From Devosia ginsengisoli (GTDB lineage: Bacteria > Pseudomonadota > Alphaproteobacteria > Rhizobiales > Devosiaceae), in the NCBI RefSeq assembly GCF_007859655.1, contig NZ_CP042304.1, positions 1,054,001-1,118,000 on the forward strand: a stretch of 64,000 bases of DNA, written 5' to 3'. Numbering within the stretch: the stretch's first letter is position 1; each line of letters opens with the position of its first letter. The notes beneath the pieces were generated by a model. It was not told the DNA's origin. It saw nothing but the letters and a program-made list of their open reading frames with translations, and made no database searches. This document shows, one piece after another, positions 31,880 through 41,251 of the stretch. The position numbers and the translations under genes are program-made.

Positions 31880-32920
31880 GTGACGACGACCTCCTGGCGC
31901 CATGCCATCCGCTTTGTCGCCCTCGCGGCCCTGATCGCACCAATGATTGCTGCCTGCGGCGGCGGGCTCGGCGCCACCGTCAATCGCGCCGCCTTCAGCT
32001 CCTCCGAATATGGCGTCGGCGTTTCGCCCCGCGTCACCACCAATCCCAATCCGCCCAAGGGTGGCGGCCGCTACCAGGTCGGCAAGCCCTATACCGTGCG
32101 CGGCAAGGTCTATACGCCGGCCGAACAGCCGGACTATGTCGCCAGCGGCGACGCCTCGTGGTACGGCGCCGATTTCCATGGCCGCAGAACGGCTAACGGG
32201 GAAATCTTCTCAGCCAACGCGATCACCGGCGCGCATCCCACACTGCCGCTGCCGTCCTATGTCCGCGTCACCAACCAGGCCAATGGCCGCTCGGTCATCG
32301 TCCGCGTCAACGATCGCGGCCCCTACATGCGGGGCCGCATCATGGACCTGTCCTACCGGGCCGCGTCCATGCTGGGATATGTCAACAACGGCCACACCCA
32401 GATCAGGGCCGAATATGTCGGGCCGGCGCCACTCGAAGGCGACGACACCCGCATGCTCATGGCCTCCTATAACGGCCCGGCCGATTTCGGCGGCGGCAAT
32501 ACCCAGTTCGCCCAGGCCGACAACACCAACAGCCTCGCCGACATCGCCGGCAATTTCTTCGGCAACCTCTTCTCCTACGCCGACACCACGCCGCAGGAGC
32601 AGGATGCCGCCATCGGCACCGCCCACGCCGCCGTAACCGCCATGGCCACCCGCGCCGGCGCCCTTGACGAATGGGTGCAGTCCATCGATGCCGATGCCCG
32701 TAACATCAGGCTGGGCCTTGGTATTTTCGCCGATCAGGGCAATGCGATAGCCCTCTCCGAGCGCTTCGCCCTGCTGGGCGCCGTCGATGAGGAAGCCGTT
32801 ACCGTCAACGGCCGCGCCGCCACCCGTTTGACCCTGACCCATCTCAAGCCGGGCGTATCACGCATCGATGTTCTCGATCTGGCTCGCGAACTCGGCCTCA
32901 ATGATCTAAAGTTGGACTGA
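31880..32920 (+). CDS. rlpA: RlpA-like septal ring lytic transglycosylase, lipoprotein
   Basis: 346 residues from GTG 31880; a TTG at 31871 would add three. A lipoprotein signal peptide ends in the lipobox IAAC (cleavage before Cys near residue 20). The double-psi beta-barrel domain follows: SGDASWYGADFHGRRTANGE, FSANAITGAHPTLPLPSYV and VIVRVNDRGPYMRGRIMDLS, including the catalytic Asp region. About 75 C-terminal residues look like a SPOR domain, which binds denuded septal glycan. It cleaves peptidoglycan at division sites. The next gene is a D,D-carboxypeptidase, making a cell-wall pair. Confidence 0.88.
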   Translation: MTTTSWRHAIRFVALAALIAPMIAACGGGLGATVNRAAFSSSEYGVGVSPRVTTNPNPPKGGGRYQVGKPYTVRGKVYTPAEQPDYVASGDASWYGADFHGRRTANGEIFSANAITGAHPTLPLPSYVRVTNQANGRSVIVRVNDRGPYMRGRIMDLSYRAASMLGYVNNGHTQIRAEYVGPAPLEGDDTRMLMASYNGPADFGGGNTQFAQADNTNSLADIAGNFFGNLFSYADTTPQEQDAAIGTAHAAVTAMATRAGALDEWVQSIDADARNIRLGLGIFADQGNAIALSERFALLGAVDEEAVTVNGRAATRLTLTHLKPGVSRIDVLDLARELGLNDLKLD

Positions 32921-32952
32921 TAGACGAACTGTCATTTGTCAGTCCGATCACT

Positions 32953-33024
32953 GTGTCATTCCCGCGAAGGCGGGAATCCATTCTGTCTAATGAAGAGTAG
33001 ATTCCCGCCTTCGCGGGAATGACA
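32953..33024 (+). repeat. Inverted repeat between rlpA and the carboxypeptidase gene
   Basis: GTGTCATTCCCGCGAAGGCG (and GGAATCCA) at 32953-32980 is mirrored by AGATTCCCGCCTTCGCGGGA (and ATGACAT) at 32998-33024. Each arm is itself a CCCGC/GCGGG hairpin. This arrangement of GCGGGAATG-type units is found widely in proteobacterial intergenic regions. It is the only copy in the window. Confidence 0.8.
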
Positions 33025-33065
33025 TCGGGATCAGGGCTCGCATTGAACCGGGAGGAGGGGGCAAC

Positions 33066-34211
33066 GTGAAGAAAATCCTGCGAATTCTCGCCGCAACGCT
33101 GGCCTTGACCATGCCGGCCTTGGCGCAGGCCGATTTCGACACCAAAGCCAAATTCGCCATCCTGATGGACGAGGATTCCGGCACTGTCATCTTCCAGAAG
33201 GATGCCGACCTGCCGATGGAGCCGGCCAGCATGGCCAAGCTCATGACCATAGCCGTGGTCTTCAATGAAATCCGCAGCGGCCGGCTGAGCATGGCCGACA
33301 TGTTCTTTGTCTCCGAACATGCCTGGCGCACCGGCGGCGCGGCTTCGGGCGGCTCGACCATGTTCGCCGAACTCAATTCCCAGATTTCGGTCGAAGACCT
33401 GATCCGCTCGGTCATCATCCAGTCCGGCAACGATGCAGCCATCATCCTGGCCGAAGGCATTGCCGGCTCGGAAACCAGCTTCGTCGCCATGATGAACGAA
33501 CTGGGCGAGGATATCGGCCTCACCGATTCCCACTTCACCAATCCCACCGGCCTGCCGGACCCGGACATGTATGTCACGGCCCGCGACCTGGCCGACCTGG
33601 CGCGCTATCTGATCCAGCAATTCCCCGAATATTACCACTACTTCTCCGAACCCGAGATGGAGTGGAACGGCATCAAGCAGCCCAATCGCAACTCCCTGGT
33701 GGAACTGGGCATCGGCGTCGATGGCCTCAAGACCGGCCATACCGAGGCCGCCGGCTACGGTTCGGTCATCTCCACCGACGAAGGCGGCCGCCGGCTGGTC
33801 GCCGTGCTGCATGGCCTCACCTCCATGGCCCAGCGCACCGAGGAAGGCCGCAAGCTCATCACCTGGGGCGCCCGCGCCTTCGAACGCGTCGCGGCTTACC
33901 CAGAGGGTGCCGTCGTCGCCTATGCCAATGTCTATGGCGGCAGCAGCCCCAGCGTCGGCCTGGTCGGCAAAGGCGAAGTGGCGCTCTACCTGCCACGCGG
34001 CTCGCGCAAATGCCTCAACGCCCAGGTGAACTATACCGGCCCATTGTCACCCCCGGTCATGCAGGGCGACCAGATCGCCGAACTCCGCGTCTTCTGCGAC
34101 GACCAGCTCGTCCAGACCGCCCCCCTCTACGCCGCCGAAACGGTGGGCGAGGGCGACCTCGTCCGCAAAGCCACCGACGCTCTGAAGCAACTGGCCCTGG
34201 GCTGGCTGTGA
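33066..34211 (+). CDS. D-alanyl-D-alanine carboxypeptidase (PBP5/6 family)
   Basis: 381-residue low-molecular-weight penicillin-binding protein that trims the terminal D-Ala from peptidoglycan pentapeptides in the periplasm. Signal peptide at residues 1-22 (ILRILAATLALTMPALAQA). The catalytic triad motifs are Ser55-Met-Ala-Lys58, Ser120-Gly-Asn122 and Lys222-Thr-Gly224. A C-terminal PBP5-type beta domain with an amphipathic tail (RKATDALKQLALGWL) fits membrane anchoring. GTG 33066 has a strong GGGAGGAGGGGG site. It is close to DacA/DacC-type enzymes; the subgroup was not resolved. Confidence 0.93.
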   Translation: MKKILRILAATLALTMPALAQADFDTKAKFAILMDEDSGTVIFQKDADLPMEPASMAKLMTIAVVFNEIRSGRLSMADMFFVSEHAWRTGGAASGGSTMFAELNSQISVEDLIRSVIIQSGNDAAIILAEGIAGSETSFVAMMNELGEDIGLTDSHFTNPTGLPDPDMYVTARDLADLARYLIQQFPEYYHYFSEPEMEWNGIKQPNRNSLVELGIGVDGLKTGHTEAAGYGSVISTDEGGRRLVAVLHGLTSMAQRTEEGRKLITWGARAFERVAAYPEGAVVAYANVYGGSSPSVGLVGKGEVALYLPRGSRKCLNAQVNYTGPLSPPVMQGDQIAELRVFCDDQLVQTAPLYAAETVGEGDLVRKATDALKQLALGWL

Positions 34212-34240
34212 GTTTGTGGCGACACCACACCCACCGGGGC

Positions 34241-34377
34241 TCCCCAACCCCCACCCTCGTTCCCTCCCCACAAGGGGGAGGGAGGCGCATGGGTGATGTC
34301 AGTGGTCCAATATAGTCTCATCCACCGAGCAGGCTTCCCTCCCCTTGATGGGGAGGGATTGAGGGTGGGGTGGGGCC
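34241..34377 (+). repeat. Intergenic inverted-repeat element, family 1, copy 5
   Basis: The left arm CCCCAACCCCCACCCTCGTT continues CCCTCCCCACAAGGGGGAGG; the shared inner parts GGCGCATGGGTGATGTCAGT and GGTCCAATATAGTCTCA match the 8,497 copy; the right arm contains CTCCCCTTGATGGGGAGGGA and ends TTGAGGGTGGGGTGGGG. It lies between the carboxypeptidase gene and tmk. Confidence 0.85.
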
Positions 34378-34489
34378 GCGCTCGTAAAATGCGTGGCAAG
34401 CCCACACGCACCAGCCTCACTTGACGAGCGCGCCCCAAGTGCATAGCCCTCGGGTCAGGCCCCGACCGAGACAATTGAAGCCGGAAGAC

Positions 34490-35185
34490 ATGTTGCAAGA
34501 GGCACCGACTTCCAAAGCCAGCCGCGCCCGTTTCATCACCTTCGAAGGTGGTGAAGGCGTCGGCAAATCCACCCAGGTCAAGCGCCTGCTGCAAAACCTG
34601 CAGCGGCATGACATCGAGGCCGTGCGCACCCGTGAACCCGGCGGCACGCCCAAGGCCGAGGCCATCCGCTCCTTCATCCTGCAGGGGCGCTCCGAAAGCT
34701 GGGGACCGGGCGCCGAGGCCGTCCTCTTCGCCGCGGCGCGGCTCGACCACGTCAACCAGCTCATCGCCCCCAATCTGCGCAACGGCACCTGGGTCCTGTC
34801 CGATCGCTTCCACGATTCCACCCGCGCCTATCAAGGCCTGACCGGTGGCGTCGACGACAAGCTCATTGCCGGCCTCGAATCCCTGGCGCTGGACGGCCAT
34901 GCACCTGATCTCACCATCATCCTCGACATGGATCCCGAAGCCGCCTTCAAGCGCGTGGCCGAACGCGCCATCGAGGACGGGCTGGCGCTGACCGGCGATC
35001 GCTTCGAGAAGGAAGAACTCGAGTGGCACAAGAAGTTGCGCGACGGCTTCCTGTCCATCGCGCGCGACAATCCAGACCGCTGCGTCGTCATCTCGGCCGC
35101 CCAGTCCGAAGACACCTTGGAAGCCGCCATCTGGGAGGCCGTCACCCAGCGCTTTCCCGAACTGCTGCGCGGGTCCCAGGCGTGA
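34490..35185 (+). CDS. tmk: Thymidylate kinase
   Basis: 231-residue dTMP kinase, which phosphorylates dTMP to dTDP. P-loop RFITFEGGEGVGKSTQVK, DRF motif WVLSDRFHDSTRAYQGLTGG and LID region AIEDGLALTGDRFEKEE. ATG 34490 gives the normal N-terminus with a short 14-residue lead. Longer in-frame starts at 34421 would add 23 unconserved residues. It overlaps holB by four bases (GTGA). Confidence 0.95.
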   Translation: MLQEAPTSKASRARFITFEGGEGVGKSTQVKRLLQNLQRHDIEAVRTREPGGTPKAEAIRSFILQGRSESWGPGAEAVLFAAARLDHVNQLIAPNLRNGTWVLSDRFHDSTRAYQGLTGGVDDKLIAGLESLALDGHAPDLTIILDMDPEAAFKRVAERAIEDGLALTGDRFEKEELEWHKKLRDGFLSIARDNPDRCVVISAAQSEDTLEAAIWEAVTQRFPELLRGSQA

Positions 35186-36210
35186 CCGATCCCGACGCAC
35201 TCGAGGATATCGCGCTGCCCGAACGCCGCCAGCGCGCGCGCGGGCATGATGCGCAACGCGCCGCCATCCTCAACCAGCTTGCCGAACATCGCCTGCCGGG
35301 CGCCATCCTGCTGCATGGCCCGCAAGGCATCGGCAAGGCCACCTTCGCCTTCGAAATGGCCGCCGCCATCCTGTCAGCCACAGGCGATGAGGATGCCCAC
35401 CGCGTCGAGGAACAGGTGGGAGCCATGTCCCATCCCAATCTTTTCCTGCTGCGCCGCCGTCCCAAGGACAGCAAGGGCTTCTATACCGTCATCCGCGTCG
35501 AGGATGTCAGGGACCTGCGCGACAGCCTGCACCATACCCGGGGCAGGGCGGGGCACCGCGTCGCCATCATCGACAGTATCGACGATTGCAATCCCTCGGC
35601 CGCCAATGCCCTGCTCAAGACGCTGGAAGAGCCGCCCGCCGACACCATCTTCCTGCTGGTCTCCCACCGCCCCGGCCAGTTGCTGCCCACCATCAAGTCG
35701 CGCTGCCATAACCTGGCTTTGCGTCCCGTCGCTGCCGGCGATGTCCGCGCCATATTGCAGGAACACGACGCCACGCTCGGCCAGACTGAACTCGACCGCG
35801 CCATAGGCCTTTCTGGTGGCAGGCCGCGCCGGGCCTTCGAGACCCTGGCGCTGGAGCCGGACTCCGCGCTTGGCGCCCTGCAAGCCTGGCTGGTCAACCC
35901 CGCCCAGCACCCCGCAGGGGTTGCGCTGCAACTCGCCGATGCCCTTGGTGCCGATACGCAAAGCCCCGAACTCAGCTTCGCCCGCGAAATGCTCGACGAC
36001 TGGATGGCCGACGAAGCCCGCAATGCCGCCATGCAGCCGCCTTCCCGCATGCGCCTTGCCTCGGCCAACGAGCTATGGGACAAGGCACACGCCCTTTTCG
36101 CCGAGGCCGACAGCATCAATCTGGATATGAAGCAGACGCTTGTCGCCATTTTCGACGCGATCAGGAAGCATGTTTCGATGACCGCCTCCGTTTCCTCCGA
36201 GCCCCAATGA
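35182..36210 (+). CDS. holB: DNA polymerase III subunit delta-prime
   Basis: 342-residue clamp-loader subunit of the gamma/delta-prime family. The N-terminal AAA+ part has [60 protein letters not shown] (SRC-region partner) and [20 protein letters not shown], with the SRC motif that contacts a neighbouring subunit. The start GTG 35182 overlaps the tmk stop and the stop overlaps metG (ATGA). The tmk-holB-metG-tatD order is conserved in many bacteria. Confidence 0.93.
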   Translation: MTDPDALEDIALPERRQRARGHDAQRAAILNQLAEHRLPGAILLHGPQGIGKATFAFEMAAAILSATGDEDAHRVEEQVGAMSHPNLFLLRRRPKDSKGFYTVIRVEDVRDLRDSLHHTRGRAGHRVAIIDSIDDCNPSAANALLKTLEEPPADTIFLLVSHRPGQLLPTIKSRCHNLALRPVAAGDVRAILQEHDATLGQTELDRAIGLSGGRPRRAFETLALEPDSALGALQAWLVNPAQHPAGVALQLADALGADTQSPELSFAREMLDDWMADEARNAAMQPPSRMRLASANELWDKAHALFAEADSINLDMKQTLVAIFDAIRKHVSMTASVSSEPQ

Positions 36211-37757
36211 CCGCCAAGCCCTTCTACGTCACGACCGCAATCTCCTATCCCAATGGCGCGCCCCATATCGGCCACGCCTATGAGATGATCGCGACCGACG
36301 CCATTGCCCGCTGGAAGCGCCTGGAAGGCCGCGAGGTCTATTTCCTCACCGGCACCGACGAGCATGGCATCAAGATGGTGCAGACCGCCGCCGCGCAGGG
36401 CCTGACCCCGCGCGAGCTGGCCGATCGCAACTCCGCCGAATTCCGCCGCCTCGCCGAGGTGCTGGAAATCTCCAACGACGATTTCATCCGCACCACCGAA
36501 CAGCGCCATCACGAATCCAGTCAGGCGATCTGGAAGAAGATGGAAGCCAGCAACAATGGCGACATTTTCCAGTCCACCTACAAGGGCTGGTATTCGGTGC
36601 GCGACGAAGCCTATTTCGACGAAGACGAGCTGACCGAAAAGGACGGCAAGAAATTCGCGCCATCGGGCGCTGAGGTCACCTGGGTGGAAGAACCCACCTA
36701 TTTCTTCCGCCTCTCGGCCTACCAGCAGAAGCTGCTCGACCTCTACGAATCCAATCCCGATTTCATCGCTCCCAAGGAGCGTCGCAACGAAATCATCTCC
36801 TTCGTGAAGAGCGGGCTGCAGGACCTCTCCATCTCGCGCACCACCTTCGATTGGGGCATTCCGGTGCCCGGCGCGCCCGGCCACGTCATGTATGTCTGGG
36901 TCGATGCCCTGACCAACTACATCACCGGCGTCGGCTTCCCCGATGAAGCCAGCGAGCTGTTCAAGAAATTCTGGCCGGCCGACCTGCACGTCATCGGCAA
37001 GGACATTATCCGCTTCCACACCGTCTACTGGCCCGCTTTCCTGATGAGTGCCGGCATCGAGGTGCAGCATCGCGTCTTCGCCCACGGCTTCCTGACCGTC
37101 GATGGCCAGAAGATGAGCAAGTCGCTCGGCAACGTCATCGACCCCTTCTATCTGGTCGATGAATTCGGCGCCGACGCCGTGCGCTACTTCTTCCTGCGCG
37201 AGGTCTCCTTCGGCAATGATGGCGACTACAGCAATGAAAAGCTGGTCAACCGCGTCAATGCCGACCTCGCCAACAATCTCGGCAACCTGGCGCAGCGCTC
37301 GCTGTCGATGATCAACAAGAACTGCGACGCCAAGGTGCCCCAGCCCGGTCCCCTGACCGAGGCTGACCAGGCGCTCATCGCCGAGGTGACCGACGCCCTC
37401 GACGCCGCCCAGAAGGCGATGGACGAACAGCTCGTGCACGAAGCCACCGGCGCCATCATCGCCGCGCTCAGCTCGGCCAACAATTACTTCGCGGGGCAGG
37501 AGCCCTGGGCGCTGAAAAAGACCGATCCAGAGCGTATGGCCACGGTCCTTTACGTCACGGCCGATACGGTCCGCCGGCTTGCCATTCCCATGCTGGCTTT
37601 CGTGCCGGCATCGGCATCGCGCCTGCTCGACCAATTGGCCGTTCCGGAGGACCAGCGTTCACTCGCTGCTGCGCTCAATGCTAACAGTCTGCTAACGAAT
37701 ACGCCCCTTCCGCTACCGCAGGGCGTCTTCGCCCGCCTCGAGCGCAAGGCCGAATAA
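36207..37757 (+). CDS. metG: Methionyl-tRNA synthetase
   Basis: 516-residue class I aminoacyl-tRNA synthetase. The HIGH motif is [14 protein letters not shown], the KMSKS motif is [15 protein letters not shown], and the anticodon-binding helical domain follows ([13 protein letters not shown]). It lacks the C-terminal tRNA-binding extension, as in other short MetRS. Start ATG 36207 overlaps holB. It is followed two bases later by tatD. Confidence 0.97.
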   Translation: MTAKPFYVTTAISYPNGAPHIGHAYEMIATDAIARWKRLEGREVYFLTGTDEHGIKMVQTAAAQGLTPRELADRNSAEFRRLAEVLEISNDDFIRTTEQRHHESSQAIWKKMEASNNGDIFQSTYKGWYSVRDEAYFDEDELTEKDGKKFAPSGAEVTWVEEPTYFFRLSAYQQKLLDLYESNPDFIAPKERRNEIISFVKSGLQDLSISRTTFDWGIPVPGAPGHVMYVWVDALTNYITGVGFPDEASELFKKFWPADLHVIGKDIIRFHTVYWPAFLMSAGIEVQHRVFAHGFLTVDGQKMSKSLGNVIDPFYLVDEFGADAVRYFFLREVSFGNDGDYSNEKLVNRVNADLANNLGNLAQRSLSMINKNCDAKVPQPGPLTEADQALIAEVTDALDAAQKAMDEQLVHEATGAIIAALSSANNYFAGQEPWALKKTDPERMATVLYVTADTVRRLAIPMLAFVPASASRLLDQLAVPEDQRSLAAALNANSLLTNTPLPLPQGVFARLERKAE

Positions 37758-37759
37758 AG

Positions 37760-38536
37760 ATGTTGATCGACAGCCATTGCCACCTCGATTTCGAGGCCCT
37801 GGCCAGCGATATCGACGGCGTCATGGCCCGCGCCGCAGCCGCCGGCGTCACCGGCATGGTGACGATATCCACACATGTGGAGAAGTTTTCCACATACACC
37901 GCGCTAGCGGAACGTTTTGCGAACGTCTGGTGCTCGGTCGGCACCCATCCGCATCACGCCGATGAGGAATTGCATATACAAACAGATGATCTTGTTCGGC
38001 TAAGTGCCCATCCCCGTTGCGTTGCTATCGGTGAAGCCGGCCTCGACTACTTCTACGACAACGCTCCGCGCGAGGCCCAGGCCACCGGCCTGCGCAGGCA
38101 CATCGCCGCTGCCCGGATCACCAGTCTTCCACTGGTTATCCACAGCCGCAAATGCGACGACGACATGGCCGCGATCCTCCGGGAAGAAGCCGGGCAGGGG
38201 GCCTTCCCCTTCTTGCTGCATTGCTTCACCGCCGGCCCGGATCTGGCTCGCACCGCGCTCGATCTGGGCGGGTATATCTCGTTCTCCGGCATCATCACTT
38301 TCAAGAATGCCGAGGAGATCCGTGAGGTCGCCAAATTCGTTCCGGCTGACCGCTATCTCGTTGAAACCGATGCACCTTATCTCGCCCCGATCCCGCATCG
38401 CGGCGAGTCCAACGAACCCAGTTTCGTCCGCCACACGGCCGAAAAAGTCGCCGAGGTCCGGGGGATAAGTCTCGAACAACTCGGCAGCGAGACCAGTGCC
38501 AATTTCGCCCGCCTGTTCTCGAAAACCGGGCTCTGA
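37760..38536 (+). CDS. tatD: TatD-family metal-dependent hydrolase / DNase
   Basis: 258-residue TatD/YcfH-type hydrolase with a two-metal TIM barrel. Ligands: HxH in LIDSHCHLDFEAL, Glu in AIGEAGLDYFYD, His in LVIHSRKCDDD and LLHCFTAG, and Asp in VETDAPYLAPIPHRG. TatD proteins degrade single-stranded DNA in vitro and may act in quality control. It begins two bases after metG, and the MBL gene begins one base after its stop. Confidence 0.93.
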   Translation: MLIDSHCHLDFEALASDIDGVMARAAAAGVTGMVTISTHVEKFSTYTALAERFANVWCSVGTHPHHADEELHIQTDDLVRLSAHPRCVAIGEAGLDYFYDNAPREAQATGLRRHIAAARITSLPLVIHSRKCDDDMAAILREEAGQGAFPFLLHCFTAGPDLARTALDLGGYISFSGIITFKNAEEIREVAKFVPADRYLVETDAPYLAPIPHRGESNEPSFVRHTAEKVAEVRGISLEQLGSETSANFARLFSKTGL

Positions 38537-38537
38537 C

Positions 38538-39374
38538 ATGCCCGCTGCCCAGAGGATAACGGCCACCATCCTGGGCTGCGGATCGTCCGGCGGCGTACCG
38601 CGCATTGGCAATGTCTGGGGCGACTGCGACCCCAGTGAACCCCGTAACCGCCGCCTCAGATGTTCCCTTTTGCTGGAAGGGTTTAGCGAGGGCAGCGACA
38701 CCCCGACCCGGGTGTTGATCGACACCGGCTGCGACCTGCGCGAACAGATGCTGGCCGCCAAGGTCGATCGCGTCGAAGCCGTGCTCTACACCCACGCCCA
38801 TGCCGACCATACGCATGGCATCGACGACCTGCGTGTGCTGGCACTACACAATCGCCGCCGCGTCGATGTCTATTTCGACACCGAAACCGGCGCCCGCCTG
38901 CGCGAAGCCTTCGGCTATTGCTTCGTTTCCCCGCCGGGCAGCGATTATCCGCCCATTCTCAACGCGCATGAAATCGCCGCGGGAAACGTGCTTGAGATCG
39001 ATGGGCCGGGCGGCACGATCACGGTCACGGTGTTCGAGCAGACCCACGGCAACATCACCTCGCTGGGCTTCCGCACCGCCAATTTCGCCTATTCCTGCGA
39101 CCTGTCGGACTTCCCCGAGGCGTCGCTGCCGGCCATTTCCGGCCTCGACCTATGGGTGATCGATGCCCTGCGCCCCACGCCGCATCCCAGCCACCTGAGC
39201 CTGCCGGAAACGCTGGAATGGATCGCCCGGATAGCCCCGAAGCAGGCCGTGCTCACCAACATGCATATCGATCTCGACTATGCGCGCACGGAAGCGGAGA
39301 CGCCTGATAATGTGACGCCAGCCTTCGACGGCATGCAGATCGACGTGCTGAGCGGGCGTATCCTCAACCGCTAG
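38538..39374 (+). CDS. Metallo-beta-lactamase fold hydrolase (PhnP-like)
   Basis: 278-residue MBL-fold protein resembling PhnP/lipoate-related phosphodiesterases. The N-terminus is ITATILGCGSSGGVPRIGN and the metal motif is YTHAHADHTHGIDDLRVL; further ligands lie in TVFEQTHGNITSLGFRT, ANFAYSCDLSDFPE and LTNMHIDLDY. PhnP hydrolyses cyclic ribose phosphates, and related proteins use other cyclic phosphodiesters. The tatD-MBL pairing after metG is common. Its 3' end overlaps the convergent minus-strand gene by four bases. Confidence 0.88.
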   Translation: MPAAQRITATILGCGSSGGVPRIGNVWGDCDPSEPRNRRLRCSLLLEGFSEGSDTPTRVLIDTGCDLREQMLAAKVDRVEAVLYTHAHADHTHGIDDLRVLALHNRRRVDVYFDTETGARLREAFGYCFVSPPGSDYPPILNAHEIAAGNVLEIDGPGGTITVTVFEQTHGNITSLGFRTANFAYSCDLSDFPEASLPAISGLDLWVIDALRPTPHPSHLSLPETLEWIARIAPKQAVLTNMHIDLDYARTEAETPDNVTPAFDGMQIDVLSGRILNR

Positions 39375-40372
39375 CGGAATGCCGGGATTACGTGCCGCCC
39401 ATAGTTGGCGATGATCTCTTCCTCGTCGCCGCTGTCCAGGTAGATGTTGAACTGCGTCACGCCCGCATCCTCGAGGGCGTGCATCTTGGCGATGTGGTCT
39501 TCCGGCTCGCCCAGCACGCAGAAATTCTCCACCACGTCGGGCGTGATGAAATCGAGGAACGGATTGTCCGACTGGCCATGCTTTGAATAATCATAGCCCC
39601 GGCGCTTCTCGATATAGCTGGTGAGGCTCTTGGGGATCTGGTCGCTGTCGGCGCCGTATTTCTCGACGATATCGGCCACGTGGTTGCCCACCATGGCCGG
39701 GAACCACTTGGTGGCCTCGATGGCGCGGGCCTTGTCGCCGAAATAGGCCGGCGCTGCGGCCATGGAGCGGAACTTGCTCATGTCCTTGCCTGCAGCCTTG
39801 CCGGCGGTGATGCACTGGTCGGTAAACCACTTGCAGAGACCCGGATCGGCCAATTGCAGCACGACACCATCGGCATGCTCGCCCGCCGTCTTCAGCGCCA
39901 GCGGGCCATAGGCGGCGATCCAGCTCGGCATTTCATGGCCGACCGCCCAGGGGAATTTCACTGCCGCGGGAATTTCGCCATAGGAGACTTCTTCGCCCCG
40001 CACCATGGCCTGGGTCTTGGCGATGAATTCGGCCACCCGGGCCAGCGTTGCCGGCTTCTTGCCCATCACGCGCATCGAACTGTCGCCCCGGCCGACGGCC
40101 AGGTCGAAGCGGCCGCCGCTCTGCTTGGCGAGCGAGCCGAAGATCGAGGCAGCCACCGACCAGTCGCGCACATCCGGGTTGGTCACCAGCGGACCGAAGC
40201 GCATATCGGTGGTGTGTTCCATGCACATGGCAATGGCAGCGTAGCAATCGCGCCAGAGAATGTGGCTGTCATAGAACCAGCAATAGCTGAACCCGGCATA
40301 TTCGGCGGCACGCACCAGATAGCGTGCCCGTTCGGGCTCGATAAAGCCTTTGAAGGTGATGCCGAATTCCAT
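39371..40372 (-). CDS. Luciferase-like (LLM) oxidoreductase, TIGR03842-like
   Basis: 333-residue LLM-class flavin/F420 oxidoreductase of the bacterial luciferase TIM-barrel superfamily. ATG 40372 (MEFGITFKGFIEPERARYL) gives the family N-terminus; the upstream frame is not conserved. Segments seen are YCWFYDSHILWRDCYAAIA, FGPLVTNPDVRDWSVAASI, GRFDLAVGRGDSSMRVMGK and GDFAVLGEPEDHI-like CVLGEPEDHIAKMHALEDAG. Similar proteins occur in organisms without F420, so FMN is an alternative cofactor. The nearby F420 genes and a palindrome 29 bp upstream favour F420. Confidence 0.82.
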   Translation of the reverse strand: MEFGITFKGFIEPERARYLVRAAEYAGFSYCWFYDSHILWRDCYAAIAMCMEHTTDMRFGPLVTNPDVRDWSVAASIFGSLAKQSGGRFDLAVGRGDSSMRVMGKKPATLARVAEFIAKTQAMVRGEEVSYGEIPAAVKFPWAVGHEMPSWIAAYGPLALKTAGEHADGVVLQLADPGLCKWFTDQCITAGKAAGKDMSKFRSMAAAPAYFGDKARAIEATKWFPAMVGNHVADIVEKYGADSDQIPKSLTSYIEKRRGYDYSKHGQSDNPFLDFITPDVVENFCVLGEPEDHIAKMHALEDAGVTQFNIYLDSGDEEEIIANYGRHVIPAFR

Positions 40373-40400
40373 GCGCGCCTCCCATGCCGCAGGTCCGAAT

Positions 40401-40418
40401 TTTGACCAGTCGATCAAA
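40401..40418 (-). promoter_or_regulatory. Palindromic candidate operator upstream of the LLM gene
   Basis: TTTGACCA-GT-CGATCAAA, an 8-2-8 imperfect inverted repeat beginning 29 bp upstream of the LLM start. It is nearly the same as the perfect TTTGACCA-AA-TGGTCAAA in the fgd promoter at 45094. The shared site suggests the same repressor, probably of the TetR or GntR type. Confidence 0.6.
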
Positions 40419-40471
40419 TTTTTGAGTGGGCGGCGCGCGATTGTCAATCGCTATCGCGCAGTGACGAGGAT

Positions 40472-41251
40472 TTAGCCGGGCAAGTCATAGGCGATCAGCG
40501 GGCGGCCATCGCCCGGATGGCGCAATATGGTGGCATCGACCCCATAGACCGTGCGCAGCAGGGCAGGGGTCAGCACCTCGCCGGGCGCTCCAGCCGCCGC
40601 CAGCCGCCCCCCTGCAGCACGACCAGCGAGTCGCAGAAGCCGGCAGCGAGGTTCAGATCGTGCAGCGCCACCAGCACGGCCGCGCCAGCGCGCGCGGCGG
40701 CGCAACAGGTCGAGCATGGCCAGTTGCGCATGCACATCGAGATGGCTCGTGGGTTCATCCAGCAGCAGCAGTCGGGGCTGTTGCGCCAGCGCGCGGGCAA
40801 TCTGGACGCGCTGTTGCTCGCCACCCGACAGCGTCTGGTAAAGCCGGTCGGCAAAATCAGTCATCTCAACCGAGGCCAGCGCCGCATCGGCCTGCGCCAT
40901 ATCCTCGGGGGAGGGGGCTGCCTGCCAGATGGACTGGAAGGGAATGCGGCCCAGCAACACCACTTCACGCGCCGTCAGCCGCGCATCGGTGTCGCTGCTC
41001 TGCTCGACAAAGGCCGTGAATTGCGCCCGGATACGACGGGGCAGGGTGGTGAGGTCTGTTCCATCAAAGCTCACTGAGCCCATGGCCGGGAGAAGACCGA
41101 GAATAGCCCGCAGCAACGTGGATTTCCCAGCGCCATTGGGGCCGATCAGTCCGGTCACCTGACCCACGGGCGCGACCATGTCGACCCCGGCGACAATCGC
41201 CTGGCCGCCCAGTTCCACAGCGACGCCGCTGACCACCAGCCCCGCGCTCAT
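40472..41251 (-). pseudogene. ABC transporter ATP-binding protein (FecE/BtuD type), apparently frameshifted twice
   Basis: Begins normally at ATG 41251, overlapping the permease stop: Walker A GLIGPNGAGKST, signature YQTLSGGEQQR, Walker B LLLLDEPTSHLDVHA. After about residue 180 the expected text (AAVLVALHDLNLAAGFCDSL, with the H-loop His) is found only in another frame, from about 40700 to 40612; then the first frame resumes (RLAAAGAPGEVLTPALL). The two shifts compensate: an extra base in the GC run at 40681-40703 and a missing C in the six-C run at 40607-40612. It is either two sequencing errors or a damaged gene lacking the switch His. Confidence 0.8.
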
